From: Streptomyces vilmorinianum
GTDB lineage: Bacteria > Actinomycetota > Actinomycetes > Streptomycetales > Streptomycetaceae
Assembly (NCBI RefSeq): GCF_005517195.1
Contig: NZ_CP040244.1
Coordinates: 3,490,001 to 3,554,000, forward strand
Length of the DNA: 64,000 nucleotides
Direction: 5' to 3'
Shown: in pieces, positions 26,307-35,093 of the stretch
Numbering within the stretch: the stretch's first letter is position 1
How the letters are laid out: every line of letters starts with the position of its first letter
Position numbers and translations under genes: made by a program
The notes under the pieces: generated by a model
The model's input: only the letters and a program-made list of their open reading frames with translations
Told to the model about the DNA's origin: nothing
The model's database searches: none

Positions 26307-27308
26307 TCACGCCTTGGCGGCGTCGACCTTGAAGAGGCGGGCCATGTCGTCGAGGACCATGTGGGCGCCCTGGAGGGAGACCGAGGTCATCCAGATCTCG
26401 TCCTTCACCTCGTACACCTGGCCGGACTTGACGGCCTTCAGCCGCTGCCACAGCGGGTTCGCCAGGAACTTGGTCCTGCGCTCCTCGCCGCCCGAGAACG
26501 TCGTGTAGAAGATCACGTCGGCATCCGCCTGCGCGATCTGCTCCTCGCTGATCTCGATGTTGAACTCCTTCGGGTCCTGCTGGTTGGCAGGCCGGGCGAT
26601 GCCCATGTCCGAGAGGATGATGCCGGTGAACGTGGCCGGCAGGTAGATACGGGTCGGGCCGTCGAGGAAGCGGACGACGGAGGCGGTGGGCTTGCCCGCC
26701 TTGGCGTTGATCGCGTCGCCGACCTTCTTGGCGCGGGTCTCGTAGGCGCTGATCTGCTCGGTCGCCGCCTTCTCCTCGCCCAGCGCCTTGCCGAGCAGAC
26801 CGACGTTCTCCTTCCAGATCGGGCCGGTGGTCTTCACGAAGACGGTCGGCGCGATCTGGCTGAGCTTCTCGTACAGTTCGTCGTGACGGACGGTCGCGGA
26901 GACGATCAGGTCCGGCTTGAGCAGCGCGATCTGCTCCAGGTTCGGGCTCTCCAGCGGGCCGACGTCCTTGGTGTCCCTGACGGCGTCGCCCAGGTAGGAC
27001 GGGAAGCCCTTCTGGTCGCGGTACGAGCCGATGCCGCCGACCAGCGGCCGGTCGAGGGCGATGACGGCCTCGACGAGACTGTTGTCGAGGGCGACGATCC
27101 GCTTCGGCTTGGCCTTCAGGACGGTCTTGCCCTTGTCGTGCTCGATCGTGCGGGGGAAGCCCGCTTCCGCCTTGGCGTCGGAGGAGGCGGAGCTCGGCTT
27201 CTTGTCGCCGCTCTCGCCACCGCACGCGGTGAGCCCCGCGGTCAGAGCGGCCGCGAGGGCGAAAGCGCCGAACCGCTGGGTCCAGCGGCGCCTGTTGAGG
27301 GTGATCAC
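26307..27308 (-). CDS. Iron-siderophore ABC transporter substrate-binding lipoprotein
   Basis: A 333-residue FecB/FepB-type periplasmic-binding-fold lipoprotein that captures ferric siderophore outside the membrane. The signal has an Arg-rich start (NRRRWTQRFG), a hydrophobic AALTAGL core and the lipobox LTAC, so Cys is lipidated. Two helical-backbone lobes follow (KRIVALDNSLVEAVIALD; LEQIALLKPDLIVS). GTG 27308 has GGAGG at 7 nt. An iron box lies 29-47 bp upstream. It is divergent from its permease and ATPase genes. The siderophore type is not decided by sequence. Confidence 0.9.
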   Translation of the reverse strand: MITLNRRRWTQRFGAFALAAALTAGLTACGGESGDKKPSSASSDAKAEAGFPRTIEHDKGKTVLKAKPKRIVALDNSLVEAVIALDRPLVGGIGSYRDQKGFPSYLGDAVRDTKDVGPLESPNLEQIALLKPDLIVSATVRHDELYEKLSQIAPTVFVKTTGPIWKENVGLLGKALGEEKAATEQISAYETRAKKVGDAINAKAGKPTASVVRFLDGPTRIYLPATFTGIILSDMGIARPANQQDPKEFNIEISEEQIAQADADVIFYTTFSGGEERRTKFLANPLWQRLKAVKSGQVYEVKDEIWMTSVSLQGAHMVLDDMARLFKVDAAKA

Positions 27309-27336
27309 GGGGGTTCCTCCAAGATCGAGCTGGTAC

Positions 27337-27355
27337 TTAGGGAAGGCTTGCCTTC
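27337..27355. promoter_or_regulatory. Iron box (DmdR/IdeR-like) for the binding-protein gene
   Basis: TTAGGGAAGGCTTGCCTTC agrees at 16 of 19 positions with the iron-box consensus TTAGGTTAGGCTAACCTAA, allowing A/T at W positions. It is placed to block the minus-strand promoter. Confidence 0.8.
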
Positions 27356-27419
27356 GTAAGACCTGTGTGAGGATAGCGGCAGGCTGCCACCGTGTGAACA
27401 CGGGGGGTGGGGATGCCAG

Positions 27420-27438
27420 TGAGGTAAGGCGTCCCTTA
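27420..27438. promoter_or_regulatory. Iron box overlapping the permease promoter
   Basis: TGAGGTAAGGCGTCCCTTA agrees at 16 of 19 with the same consensus. Its end overlaps the -10 TAGTTT (27437-27442), which lies 7 nt before GTG 27450. Confidence 0.75.
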
Positions 27439-27449
27439 GTTTGAGGCGC

Positions 27450-28520
27450 GTGCCTGTGAAGTCCTCGGCGGCGACCGCCGCCACCACACCCCCGCCGGGT
27501 CCGCCGCCCCGCTCCGCACCCGCGCGCCGGGGCGGAGTTCTCGTGCCGCTCGCCCTCACCGTCCTGCTCGCGCTCGCCCTCTGCGCCTCGCTCGCCATCG
27601 GCACCAAGTCCGTGCCCCTCGGCGACGTGCTCGCCGCGCTCGGCGGCTCGACGGACGGAGACGCCGTCGTCGTACGGGAGTTGCGCATGCCGCGCACCCT
27701 GCTCGGGCTGCTCGCCGGCCTCGCGCTCGGTGCCGCGGGAGCGGTCGCCCAGGACATCACCCGCAACCCGCTCGGAGACCCCGGACTCATCGGTGTCAGC
27801 GCCGGAGCGGCCTTCGCCGTCGCTGCCGGCATCGGCATGTTCGGACTCACGAGCTCGTACGAGTACGTCTGGTTCGCCTTCGTCGGCGGCGCCCTCGCCG
27901 GGCTCCTCGCGTACGCGGTCGGCGGCTCCGGCCACGGCGGCGCCACCCCGGCCAAACTCGCCCTCGCCGGCGCGGCGGTGACGGTCCTGCTCGAAGCGTT
28001 CACGAACGCCCTCGTGCTGCTCGACGTCCGCACCCTCGACCAGTACCGCTCCTGGGCCGTCGGCTCGCTCGCCGGACGCGACGCCGGACTCGGCGTCCAG
28101 ATCCTGCCGTTCGTCGCCGCGGGACTCGTCCTCGCGCTCGCCCTCGGCGGACGGCTCAACGCCCTCGCACTGGGCGACGACCTCGCCGCCACCCTCGGCA
28201 CCAAGGTCGTCGCCACCCGGGCACTCGGCGCCCTCGCCGTCATCGTCCTCACCGGCGCGGCCGTCGCCGCCTGCGGCCCCGTCACCTTCGTCGGACTCGT
28301 CGTCCCGCACGTCGTCCGCGCCTTCACGGGCCCCGACGCCCGCCGCCTCGTGCCCTGTTCGGCGCTCGGCGGGGCGATCCTGCTGCTCGGCGCCGATGTC
28401 GTCGGCCGCATGGTCGCCCGCCCCGGGGAGCTCCAGGCCGGCGTCGTGACCGCGCTGATCGGCGCCCCCTTCCTGGCGCTTCTGGTCAAGCGCGGCAAGC
28501 TCAAGGAGCACACCCGATGA
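27450..28520 (+). CDS. FecCD-family iron-siderophore ABC permease, subunit 1
   Basis: A 356-residue BtuC/FecCD permease with about ten membrane helices, a Pro/Ala-rich N-terminus, and the family segment RMPRTLLGLLAGLALGAAGAVAQ followed by NPLGDPGLIGVSAGAA. The coupling-helix region is near GLVVPHVVRAFTG. There is no ribosome site; GTG 27450 is chosen because TAGTTT is exactly 7 nt upstream, which implies a leaderless mRNA. The upstream TTG 27441 would lie inside the promoter. The stop overlaps the next start (ATGA). Confidence 0.9.
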   Translation: MPVKSSAATAATTPPPGPPPRSAPARRGGVLVPLALTVLLALALCASLAIGTKSVPLGDVLAALGGSTDGDAVVVRELRMPRTLLGLLAGLALGAAGAVAQDITRNPLGDPGLIGVSAGAAFAVAAGIGMFGLTSSYEYVWFAFVGGALAGLLAYAVGGSGHGGATPAKLALAGAAVTVLLEAFTNALVLLDVRTLDQYRSWAVGSLAGRDAGLGVQILPFVAAGLVLALALGGRLNALALGDDLAATLGTKVVATRALGALAVIVLTGAAVAACGPVTFVGLVVPHVVRAFTGPDARRLVPCSALGGAILLLGADVVGRMVARPGELQAGVVTALIGAPFLALLVKRGKLKEHTR

Positions 28521-29566
28521 CCCGCATCGAACTCGGGCCCGTCGGCGTACGGATACGGCCCCGGGTCGCCCTCACCGCCGGAGCGCTCGCGCTCGCGGCC
28601 TTCGCCGGCCTCGTCGCCTCCGTCTCCCTCGGTACGTTCGCGATACCCGTCCCCGACGTCCTCGGCGCCCTCCTGGGCACCGGAGGGGGCGACGCCGACC
28701 TGATCGTGCGCGAACTGCGGCTGCCCCGTGCCCTGACCGCCCTCCTCGTGGGCGTCGCCTTCGGCGTGGCCGGCGCCGTCTACCAGGCCGTCACCCGCAA
28801 CCAGCTCGCCAGCCCCGACCTCATCGGCATCTCCGCCGGAGCCGGCGCGGGAGCCGTCGGCGCCATCCTCCTCGGCGGGGTCACCGCCGCCGGCGCGGGC
28901 AGCTTCGGCGCCGTCCCCGTCGGGGCGCTCGCCGGAGCCCTCGCCACCGCCGCCGTGATCTACCTTCTCGCCTACCGCGGCGGCACCGTCACCGGCTACA
29001 GATTCGTCCTCGTCGGCATCGCCGCCAACGGAGCCCTCGCCGCCCTCACCCGCTGGATGCTCGCCCGCGCCGACATCGACCAGGCCTCCCGCGCCATGGT
29101 CTGGCTCACCGGCAGCCTCAACGGCCGCGGCTACGAGCACGTCCAGTGGGCCTCACTCGCCCTCCTCGTCCTCGTACCCCTCACGCTCGCCCTCGCCAGG
29201 CCCTACCAACTCCTGCAGTTCGACGACGACACGGCCAAGGGCCTCGGCATCCCGCTGCACCGCGCCAGGATCGGCCTGCTGATCCTCGCGACCTGCCTCG
29301 CCGCGCTCGCCACCGCCGCGGCCGGTCCCATCGCCTTCATCGCCCTCGGCGCCCCGCAGATCGCCCGCCGGCTCGCCGGCACCGCGGGCGTCCCGCTGGT
29401 CCTCAGCGGACTGACCGGCGCCGCCCTGCTCCTCCTCGCCGACCTCGTCGGACGGCTGCTCTTCTCACCCGTCGAACTGCCCGTCGGCATCATCACCGCC
29501 GCCGTCGGCGCCCCCTACCTTCTGCTGCTGCTCGCCCGCGCCAACCGCTCGGGACAGGGAGGCTGA
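28517..29566 (+). CDS. FecCD-family iron-siderophore ABC permease, subunit 2
   Basis: A 349-residue second permease subunit, paralogous to the first: [41 protein letters not shown] and a C-terminal [18 protein letters not shown] coupling region. It forms a heterodimer with subunit 1 in the membrane. ATG 28517 overlaps the previous stop by four bases and the ATPase follows 1 bp after its own stop, so all three are made from one iron-controlled transcript. Confidence 0.92.
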   Translation: MTRIELGPVGVRIRPRVALTAGALALAAFAGLVASVSLGTFAIPVPDVLGALLGTGGGDADLIVRELRLPRALTALLVGVAFGVAGAVYQAVTRNQLASPDLIGISAGAGAGAVGAILLGGVTAAGAGSFGAVPVGALAGALATAAVIYLLAYRGGTVTGYRFVLVGIAANGALAALTRWMLARADIDQASRAMVWLTGSLNGRGYEHVQWASLALLVLVPLTLALARPYQLLQFDDDTAKGLGIPLHRARIGLLILATCLAALATAAAGPIAFIALGAPQIARRLAGTAGVPLVLSGLTGAALLLLADLVGRLLFSPVELPVGIITAAVGAPYLLLLLARANRSGQGG

Positions 29567-29567
29567 C

Positions 29568-30416
29568 ATGACCGCCACGACCACCGCCACCGGCGGCACG
29601 GCCCTCACGGGTACCGGCCTCCACCTCGGCTACGGCGACCGCACCGTCGCCGAGAACCTCGACCTCGACCTCCCCGCGGGCAAGGTCACCGCCCTCGTCG
29701 GCCCCAACGCCTGCGGCAAGTCCACCGCCCTGCGCGCCCTGGCCCGCCTGCTCAGGCCCACCGCGGGCGCGGTCCACCTCGACGCCGAGGACATCGCCGG
29801 GCTTCCGGCCCGCGAACTCGCCCTGAAACTGGCCCTCCTGCCGCAGAGCCCGGCCGCGCCCGAGGGCATCACCGTCCGGGACCTGGTCGCCCGCGGCCGG
29901 ACCCCGCACCAGCGGTGGTGGCGTCAGTGGTCCTCCGCGGACGACGCCGTCGTCGACCGTGCCCTGGAGGCCACCGGCACCACGGAACTCGCCGGGCGCG
30001 GCCTGGACGAGCTCTCCGGAGGCCAGCGCCAACGCGTCTGGATCGCCATGGCCCTGGCCCAGGACACCGCCGTCCTGCTCCTGGACGAGCCCACGACCTA
30101 TCTCGACCTCGCCCACCAGGTCGACGTCCTCGAACTCGTCGCCGAACTCAACCGCGCCGACGGCCGTACGGTCGTGATGGTGCTGCACGAGCTGAATCTG
30201 GCGTGCCGTTACGCCGACCACCTCGTCGCCATGCGGGACGGGCGGGTCGTCGCCGCCGGGCCGCCCACCGAGATCGTCACGCCCGAGCTGGTCCGCGACG
30301 TGTTCGACCTGCCGGCCGCCGTCATCACGTGCCCGGTGGCCGGCACGCCGCTCGTCATCCCGGAGGGCGGGCGCCGGCCGCGGGGCACGGCCCGTCCGAG
30401 TCAGAAGACGGGCTGA
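29568..30416 (+). CDS. FecE-type iron-siderophore ABC transporter ATPase
   Basis: A 282-residue ABC ATPase: Walker [10 protein letters not shown]-loop LLPQSP, signature [15 protein letters not shown], Walker [12 protein letters not shown] and switch His in [14 protein letters not shown]. It energises the two FecCD permeases. ATG 29568 follows GGAGG at 5-6 nt. The 3' end overlaps the convergent DUF6777 gene by 16 bp. Walker A has Ala where most relatives have Gly, a conservative change. Confidence 0.92.
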   Translation: MTATTTATGGTALTGTGLHLGYGDRTVAENLDLDLPAGKVTALVGPNACGKSTALRALARLLRPTAGAVHLDAEDIAGLPARELALKLALLPQSPAAPEGITVRDLVARGRTPHQRWWRQWSSADDAVVDRALEATGTTELAGRGLDELSGGQRQRVWIAMALAQDTAVLLLDEPTTYLDLAHQVDVLELVAELNRADGRTVVMVLHELNLACRYADHLVAMRDGRVVAAGPPTEIVTPELVRDVFDLPAAVITCPVAGTPLVIPEGGRRPRGTARPSQKTG

Positions 30417-31855
30417 GCTTCCAGGGCGTCCACGAAGTCGTCCGCGCCGTCCTCGCCGTCCTCGCCGTCCGCCTCGTCCGGCCAGGCCGCCCAGTCCGGC
30501 CCGGGCTGCGGCGGCGCGTCGGGCGCCGACCCGGGGGAGAACGGAGAGCCGTCGCCGGTCTGCGGGCTCTCCGCCGAGGCCGACCCGCCCGTCGTGCCGC
30601 CCGTCGTCCCGTCGGTCGTCGTCCCGTCCGTGGCCGTGCCGTCCGTCGCCGGCTCCGACGGCGGACTCGGCGAGTCGGGTGACGCCGGGGCCGGCGACGA
30701 GGGTGTGTCCGAGGGACACGGCGTCGGCGTGACGCCGTTGCTGGGCGTGGGGGTCTCGGTGCCGGTGATCGTCACGCACGGTACGGGCGAGGGCGGCGCC
30801 GTCGGCGGAGACTCCGTCAGCGAGTCGGAGACGGAGGGCGACGGGGGAGCCGTCGGCGGGGCGGTCGGCTTGTCCTGCTGCCCCGTGTCGCCCGGCTTGC
30901 GGGCGAACCAGCCGTCGTTCTCGGGGTCGTACACGACGAAGATGTTCACGACGGTCACCGAGGGCGCGACGACGACCACCTGGGTAGGCCGGTAGCCGGT
31001 CCACGCGGTGCCCACCGGCTTCGGGTCCTTCTGGGCGACCGGCGGCTTCAGCGGATTGCCGCAGGCGCAGCGCACCCGGGGCACCCCGTGGTCGTCGACG
31101 AGTACGGCCGTACCGGCCTGGAGGACCGCCTGGTACGAGGTGGGGGAGCCGCCCCGGAAGCCGTGGTTGGTCACACGGGTGTCGACCCGGAGCTGAAGTG
31201 GCGTCAGGGCGCGCAGATGGCCGGCGACCTCGGTGGCCGGGATGCCGAGCACGGAGGCGAAGGCCGCGTTCTTGGCGGGCTCGTCCGCCAGATAGCGGAT
31301 CTGCTGCTCGACGTCGCAACTCGCCGTGTTGCGCGTACCGCCGTACAGACCCGGCGCGGAACCGGACACGCTGCGCGTGGCGTTGGCCTCCGCGGACCTG
31401 GTCGGGCTGGGCAGGGGCGCGGGCGACTGCGAGGTGTCGGCGGTACGGGCCGTCGACTTGGTGAACGGGTCGGGGCCCGCGGCGGAGGCGTTCTGCAGGA
31501 ACACCTCGCCGCCGCCTGCGCCGCTGTCACCGCCGTTGCCGTCCGGGCGGGTGAGCACGACGACCAGGGCAACGGCCGCGACCAGTACGGCGGTGGCCGA
31601 CGCGACCTTGGGGACGGAGCGCCACCAGGGGCCGCCTCCGCCTCCACCGCGCTCACCGGGGCCGCCGGCTCCCCCACCGCCGGAGCCGCCGGGACCGCCG
31701 GGACCGCCGGAACCGCCCCCCGAGCCGTCGTACGGCGGGCCGGAGGGTGGCGGGGGACCGGCGGACCCGGGGCGGGCGCTCGGGCCCGAGAGAGGACCCG
31801 AGGGCGGACCTGAAGGGGGAACCGAGGGACGGCCGGACGGCGGGTGGGAAGTCAC
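30401..31855 (-). CDS. Proline-rich single-pass membrane protein, DUF6777-like
   Basis: A 484-residue protein with a cytosolic Pro/Gly/Ser-rich N-terminus of about 90 residues, one membrane helix ([18 protein letters not shown]), a middle globular domain (about 120-310) with [33 protein letters not shown] and VRCACGNPL, and a long Pro/Ser/Thr tail, probably extracellular. I relate it to DUF6777 with moderate certainty; function unknown. The paired Cys of the domain suggest an exported disulfide. GTG 31855 has AAAGGG at 6-7 nt; the in-frame ATG upstream would add a short basic segment. Its stop overlaps the FecE gene end. Confidence 0.75.
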   Translation of the reverse strand: MTSHPPSGRPSVPPSGPPSGPLSGPSARPGSAGPPPPSGPPYDGSGGGSGGPGGPGGSGGGGAGGPGERGGGGGGPWWRSVPKVASATAVLVAAVALVVVLTRPDGNGGDSGAGGGEVFLQNASAAGPDPFTKSTARTADTSQSPAPLPSPTRSAEANATRSVSGSAPGLYGGTRNTASCDVEQQIRYLADEPAKNAAFASVLGIPATEVAGHLRALTPLQLRVDTRVTNHGFRGGSPTSYQAVLQAGTAVLVDDHGVPRVRCACGNPLKPPVAQKDPKPVGTAWTGYRPTQVVVVAPSVTVVNIFVVYDPENDGWFARKPGDTGQQDKPTAPPTAPPSPSVSDSLTESPPTAPPSPVPCVTITGTETPTPSNGVTPTPCPSDTPSSPAPASPDSPSPPSEPATDGTATDGTTTDGTTGGTTGGSASAESPQTGDGSPFSPGSAPDAPPQPGPDWAAWPDEADGEDGEDGADDFVDALEAQPVF

Positions 31856-31935
31856 GTTTTTCCCTTTCTTCCGTTCCGGGCCCATTGTGTGCGCGAAACG
31901 GGTGCCGCCCGCAAGCGGACCGCACCCGCCGGTAT

Positions 31936-31941
31936 TAGCGT
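31936..31941 (+). promoter_or_regulatory. -10 box of a leaderless promoter
   Basis: TAGCGT lies exactly 7 nt before GTG 31949 of the streptophobe gene, with no ribosome site between them. Confidence 0.55.
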
Positions 31942-31948
31942 GGGCAAC

Positions 31949-33292
31949 GTGAGCAGTCAGCTCCCCACCACCGCCCGACCGGCCACCGGTGCCGGCCAAC
32001 TCGCCCGCCACTGGGGCGAGGCCCTGGCCGCCGTCCTCGCCGGATTCCTCGCGATGGCCTTCGTCGCGGCGCTCGGCCTCTGGGCCGCGGGCGCCGCCGA
32101 CCTGCCCGGAGGGTTCGTCAGCGTCGTCGCCGCGGTCGTCGTCATGGCCGCGGGCGGACAGATCGACCTCTCCGGCGACGCCGGCGCCCTCGCCGGCACG
32201 AACGCCGAACTCACCGCCATGCCACTGACCGTCACCCTGGTGGGCGCACTGGTCACCGGCTTCGCCTTCCTGCGCCCGCTGCGCCACCACGCCGTCGCCC
32301 GTACCCGCGATCTCCTCGCCCGGGTCGCCCGTACCGTGCTGCTCTGGCTGGCCGCGCTCGCCGGCCTCTCCGCCCTCGCCCGGCACGACTTCCGCATCTC
32401 GGTCGGCGGCGGCGAGAGCCAGGACCCGATGTCCGACCTCTTCGGCGAACTTCTCGACGCGGCCGACCCCACCGTCGGCTTCCGCACCCTCCTCGGCCCC
32501 ACCCTGCTCTTCGGGCTCCTGTGGATCCTCGGCGTCCTCCTGATGGCCCTGCTGGTCTCCCGCCGCACCCCGCTCCCGCCCCGGCTCGTGCGCTATCACG
32601 CGGCCGTACGCCCGGCCGCCTCCGCGATGCTGCTCCTGCTGCTCGCGTACGTGGCCGTCGGCCTGGTCATCGGGATCGTCGTGGCGGCCACCAAGGGCCA
32701 CGCGGCCGAAACCCTCGCCGTGGTCCTGCTCGGCCTGCCCAACGTCACCTGGCTCGCCCTCGGCGTCGGCATCGGAGGCTCCTGGGAGGGCACCGTCGAA
32801 GGGCCGTTCGGGCTGCCCATGCCCCAGATCCTCGACTCGGTGCTGCGCACCGACACCGCGGGCCTGTCCACCGTGGACCTCTCCTCCCTCGCCTCGTACG
32901 ACTCCCGGGCCTGGTGGCTCCTGCCCGTGGCGGCCGTCCTCGTCCTCGCGGTGGCCTTCGTGGCCGCCGTGCGCTCGCCGGCCGGTACGCCGCTCTGGCG
33001 GCACGCCCTCCACCTGGGGATCGCCTTCGCCCTGACCATGCTGGTCGTCGCCCCGGTCACGCTCGTCGAGGCGCGCTTCGGGCTGTCCATCCTCGGCATC
33101 GGCGATCTCGAATCCCTCGGCGGCGAGGTCCTCCTGCGCCCCCACGTCTGGAGGACGGCCGGACTCGCCCTGCTCTGGGGTCTCGTGGCCGGCCTCCTCG
33201 GCGGGCTGCTGGCCTCCGGCGTCCGCCACCGCGGCGAGGTGGACACCGAGGCCGTCTCGCCGCCCCGTCCGGGCTCCACGCCGCCGCGCTGA
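31949..33292 (+). CDS. Streptophobe family integral membrane protein
   Basis: A 447-residue polytopic protein of the streptophobe family, found almost only in Streptomyces and relatives, function unknown. About ten hydrophobic segments are visible, including AAVLAGFLAMAFVAALGLWA, LVTGFAFLRPL, LLWILGVLLMALLVSRR and a C-terminal GLALLWGLVAGLLGGLLAS. The family feature of a loop with GGQIDLSGDAGAL after the second helix is present. GTG 31949 is chosen because TAGCGT sits 7 nt upstream. It is divergent from the DUF6777 gene and converges on the kinase gene, 20 bp apart. Confidence 0.82.
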   Translation: MSSQLPTTARPATGAGQLARHWGEALAAVLAGFLAMAFVAALGLWAAGAADLPGGFVSVVAAVVVMAAGGQIDLSGDAGALAGTNAELTAMPLTVTLVGALVTGFAFLRPLRHHAVARTRDLLARVARTVLLWLAALAGLSALARHDFRISVGGGESQDPMSDLFGELLDAADPTVGFRTLLGPTLLFGLLWILGVLLMALLVSRRTPLPPRLVRYHAAVRPAASAMLLLLLAYVAVGLVIGIVVAATKGHAAETLAVVLLGLPNVTWLALGVGIGGSWEGTVEGPFGLPMPQILDSVLRTDTAGLSTVDLSSLASYDSRAWWLLPVAAVLVLAVAFVAAVRSPAGTPLWRHALHLGIAFALTMLVVAPVTLVEARFGLSILGIGDLESLGGEVLLRPHVWRTAGLALLWGLVAGLLGGLLASGVRHRGEVDTEAVSPPRPGSTPPR

Positions 33293-33312
33293 GGCTCGCA
33301 GCCGCCGCCGCG

Positions 33313-34302
33313 CTAAGGCTCCCGGAACACCGGCCGGGCCCAGGCGGGCGGCGCGGGGGGCGCCGACGGAGGTTCCGGTGCGACCGGTCCGTCACGGCCG
33401 CCCGGACCGGGGCCGCCCCGCTCCAGGGCCGCCCGCAGCGTGGTGACGAACTCGAGGCAACTCCCGTAGCGCTCCTCGGGCGCCTTCGCCAGGGCCTTCG
33501 CCATCACCTCGTCCCCCGCCTCCGCAAGCTCCGGCCGCTCCGAGGACAACGGCGGCGGCGGATCGTACTGATGGGCCCAGAGCAGCGCCATGTCGTCGTC
33601 GCGACGGAACGGCGGCACCCCGGTCAGCGTCTCGTAGACCACGCACGCCAGGCTGTACACATCGCACCGGCCGTCCACGGGCTTCCCCGAGATCTGTTCG
33701 GGCGCCACATAGTCGAGCGTGCCCACGAACTGCCCCACGGTCGTCAGACCGGTCAGCGACAGGGACTTCTTCGTCAGCCCGAAGTCCGTGAGATAGACAT
33801 GCTCCGGATGGTCGCGGTCAGTGCCCTCGGCGACCAGGATGTTGCCCGGCTTCACATCCCGGTGCACCAGATCGTGCGCGTGCGCCGCGTCCAGCGCGGA
33901 CGCCACCTGGACGGCGATCCGGCCCGCCTTCACCGGCGGCAGCGCGCCCTCCCGGTCGAGCAGCGCCCGCAGATCCTGCCCGGCGACGTACCGCATCGCG
34001 ATGTACAGCACGCCCTCCGTCTCGCCCGCCTCGAAGACCGGCACGATGTGCGGATGGTCGATCGCCGCCGCCACCCGCGACTCGTGCGCGAACCGCTTGC
34101 GGAACGTGTCGTTACGGGCCAGCTCGGGCGCGAGCAGCTTCAGCGCCACCGTCCGGTCGAGCCGCAGGTCACGCGCCCGGTAGACGACCGCCATCCCGCC
34201 GCGCCCGATCTCCGCCTCCACCACGTAGCCCGCGATCTGCTTGCCGATGAGCCCCGACTCCCGGCCGACCGGCAGATCCGTGTCCCGGGCCGCGCCGGCC
34301 AT
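33313..34302 (-). CDS. Serine/threonine protein kinase, cytosolic
   Basis: A 329-residue Hanks-type kinase without membrane helix or PASTA repeats. Motifs in order: glycine loop GRGGMAVVYRA, VALKLL Lys, catalytic HRDVKPGN, DFGLTKKS, activation segment LTTVGQFVGTLDYVAPEQ and subdomain IX DVYSLACVVYE. A Pro-rich tail of about 45 residues follows. ATG 34302 overlaps the preceding gene's stop (TGATG), so it is coupled to it. With the FHA-ABC gene it resembles M. tuberculosis PknF-Rv1747, where the kinase phosphorylates Thr residues in the transporter linker; here the substrate role is inferred. Confidence 0.92.
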   Translation of the reverse strand: MAGAARDTDLPVGRESGLIGKQIAGYVVEAEIGRGGMAVVYRARDLRLDRTVALKLLAPELARNDTFRKRFAHESRVAAAIDHPHIVPVFEAGETEGVLYIAMRYVAGQDLRALLDREGALPPVKAGRIAVQVASALDAAHAHDLVHRDVKPGNILVAEGTDRDHPEHVYLTDFGLTKKSLSLTGLTTVGQFVGTLDYVAPEQISGKPVDGRCDVYSLACVVYETLTGVPPFRRDDDMALLWAHQYDPPPPLSSERPELAEAGDEVMAKALAKAPEERYGSCLEFVTTLRAALERGGPGPGGRDGPVAPEPPSAPPAPPAWARPVFREP

Positions 34303-35012
34303 CAGTCCTCACCCGGCAGGTTCGTCCGGTCCACGACCCGGGTGGGCGGCGGTCCGGCGGGTTCCTTCGGCCGCCCCTCCTCCTCGTCGAGCCGTGGCAC
34401 CACCCTCGTCGGCTCGTGTCCGGCCACGGCCACCGGCCCGGCCGCGTTCTCCTCCGGCCCGGCCGCGTCCTCTTCCTCCGGCACGGCGGAGGCCGCCGAG
34501 GGGCCGGCCGAGGCCGCGTACGTACGGAGTGTGAGGCCGTCGCAGTACACCCAGCGCTCGTGCTCCGCGTCGTACAGCCACAGCGCCTCGCCGTCGACCA
34601 CCATCCCGACCCGCAGCCCGTGCGTGCGGCGCCGGAACCCGTCCCCGTCCGTCCGTCCCGCCGCCAGCTCCTCCGCGGCCCGCCGGTAGCGGCCCAGCGA
34701 CTCCTCCGCACGGGCGATCAGCGGCCGTGGATCGGCGGTCCTGGCGAGCGACTGACGGGCCTCCGGCGGATCCACGGGTACGGAGACCAGCAGCCGGGCG
34801 TCGACCCACGCGGACCAGCCGTTGGAGCAGAGGATCTGCCCCCAGTCCCCGACCCGCTCCATGAGCTGCACGGGCAGGAACGCGTCGAGCGGCGCGGTGG
34901 GGAGCCCCGGGTCGGGAGCCTCCCAGGCGGGCATGCCGTCACGCGGCACGACGTGCGTCGGCCGGAAGTCCGGAACGTAGTCCGGTACCGGGGGAGTGAC
35001 CGGGATCCCCAT
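34302..35012 (-). CDS. Hypothetical protein between FHA-ABC transporter and kinase
   Basis: A 236-residue soluble protein I do not recognise. The N-terminal half contains a compact WGQILCSNGWSAWVDARLL segment of SH3-like look; the middle has a helical YRRAAEELAAGR stretch; then WLYDAEHERWVYCDGLTLRTY, which looks like a small beta domain; the C-terminus is Ala/Glu/Pro-rich with two THR-ARG-VAL-VAL (TRVV) copies that could be kinase target sites. It begins at ATG 35012 and its stop overlaps the kinase start. Its conserved place in the operon suggests an adaptor between transporter and kinase, by inference only. Confidence 0.7.
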   Translation of the reverse strand: MGIPVTPPVPDYVPDFRPTHVVPRDGMPAWEAPDPGLPTAPLDAFLPVQLMERVGDWGQILCSNGWSAWVDARLLVSVPVDPPEARQSLARTADPRPLIARAEESLGRYRRAAEELAAGRTDGDGFRRRTHGLRVGMVVDGEALWLYDAEHERWVYCDGLTLRTYAASAGPSAASAVPEEEDAAGPEENAAGPVAVAGHEPTRVVPRLDEEEGRPKEPAGPPPTRVVDRTNLPGED

Positions 35013-35030
35013 GGGCCGCCTGCCTTCTCT

Positions 35031-35091
35031 CTTCCGGATATCGGATATCGGATATTGGATGTCTCATCCTGGACATCCGCTCCTGGACATC
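35031..35091. repeat. CGGATATC and TCCTGGACATC direct repeats
   Basis: Three near copies of an 8-bp CGGATATC unit, then two copies of TCCTGGACATC, fill the 81-bp gap between the FHA-ABC stop and the next gene. GGATGTC and GACATCC within it can form a 7-bp stem. The region is unusually AT-rich for this window. Confidence 0.7.
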
Positions 35092-35093
35092 GG

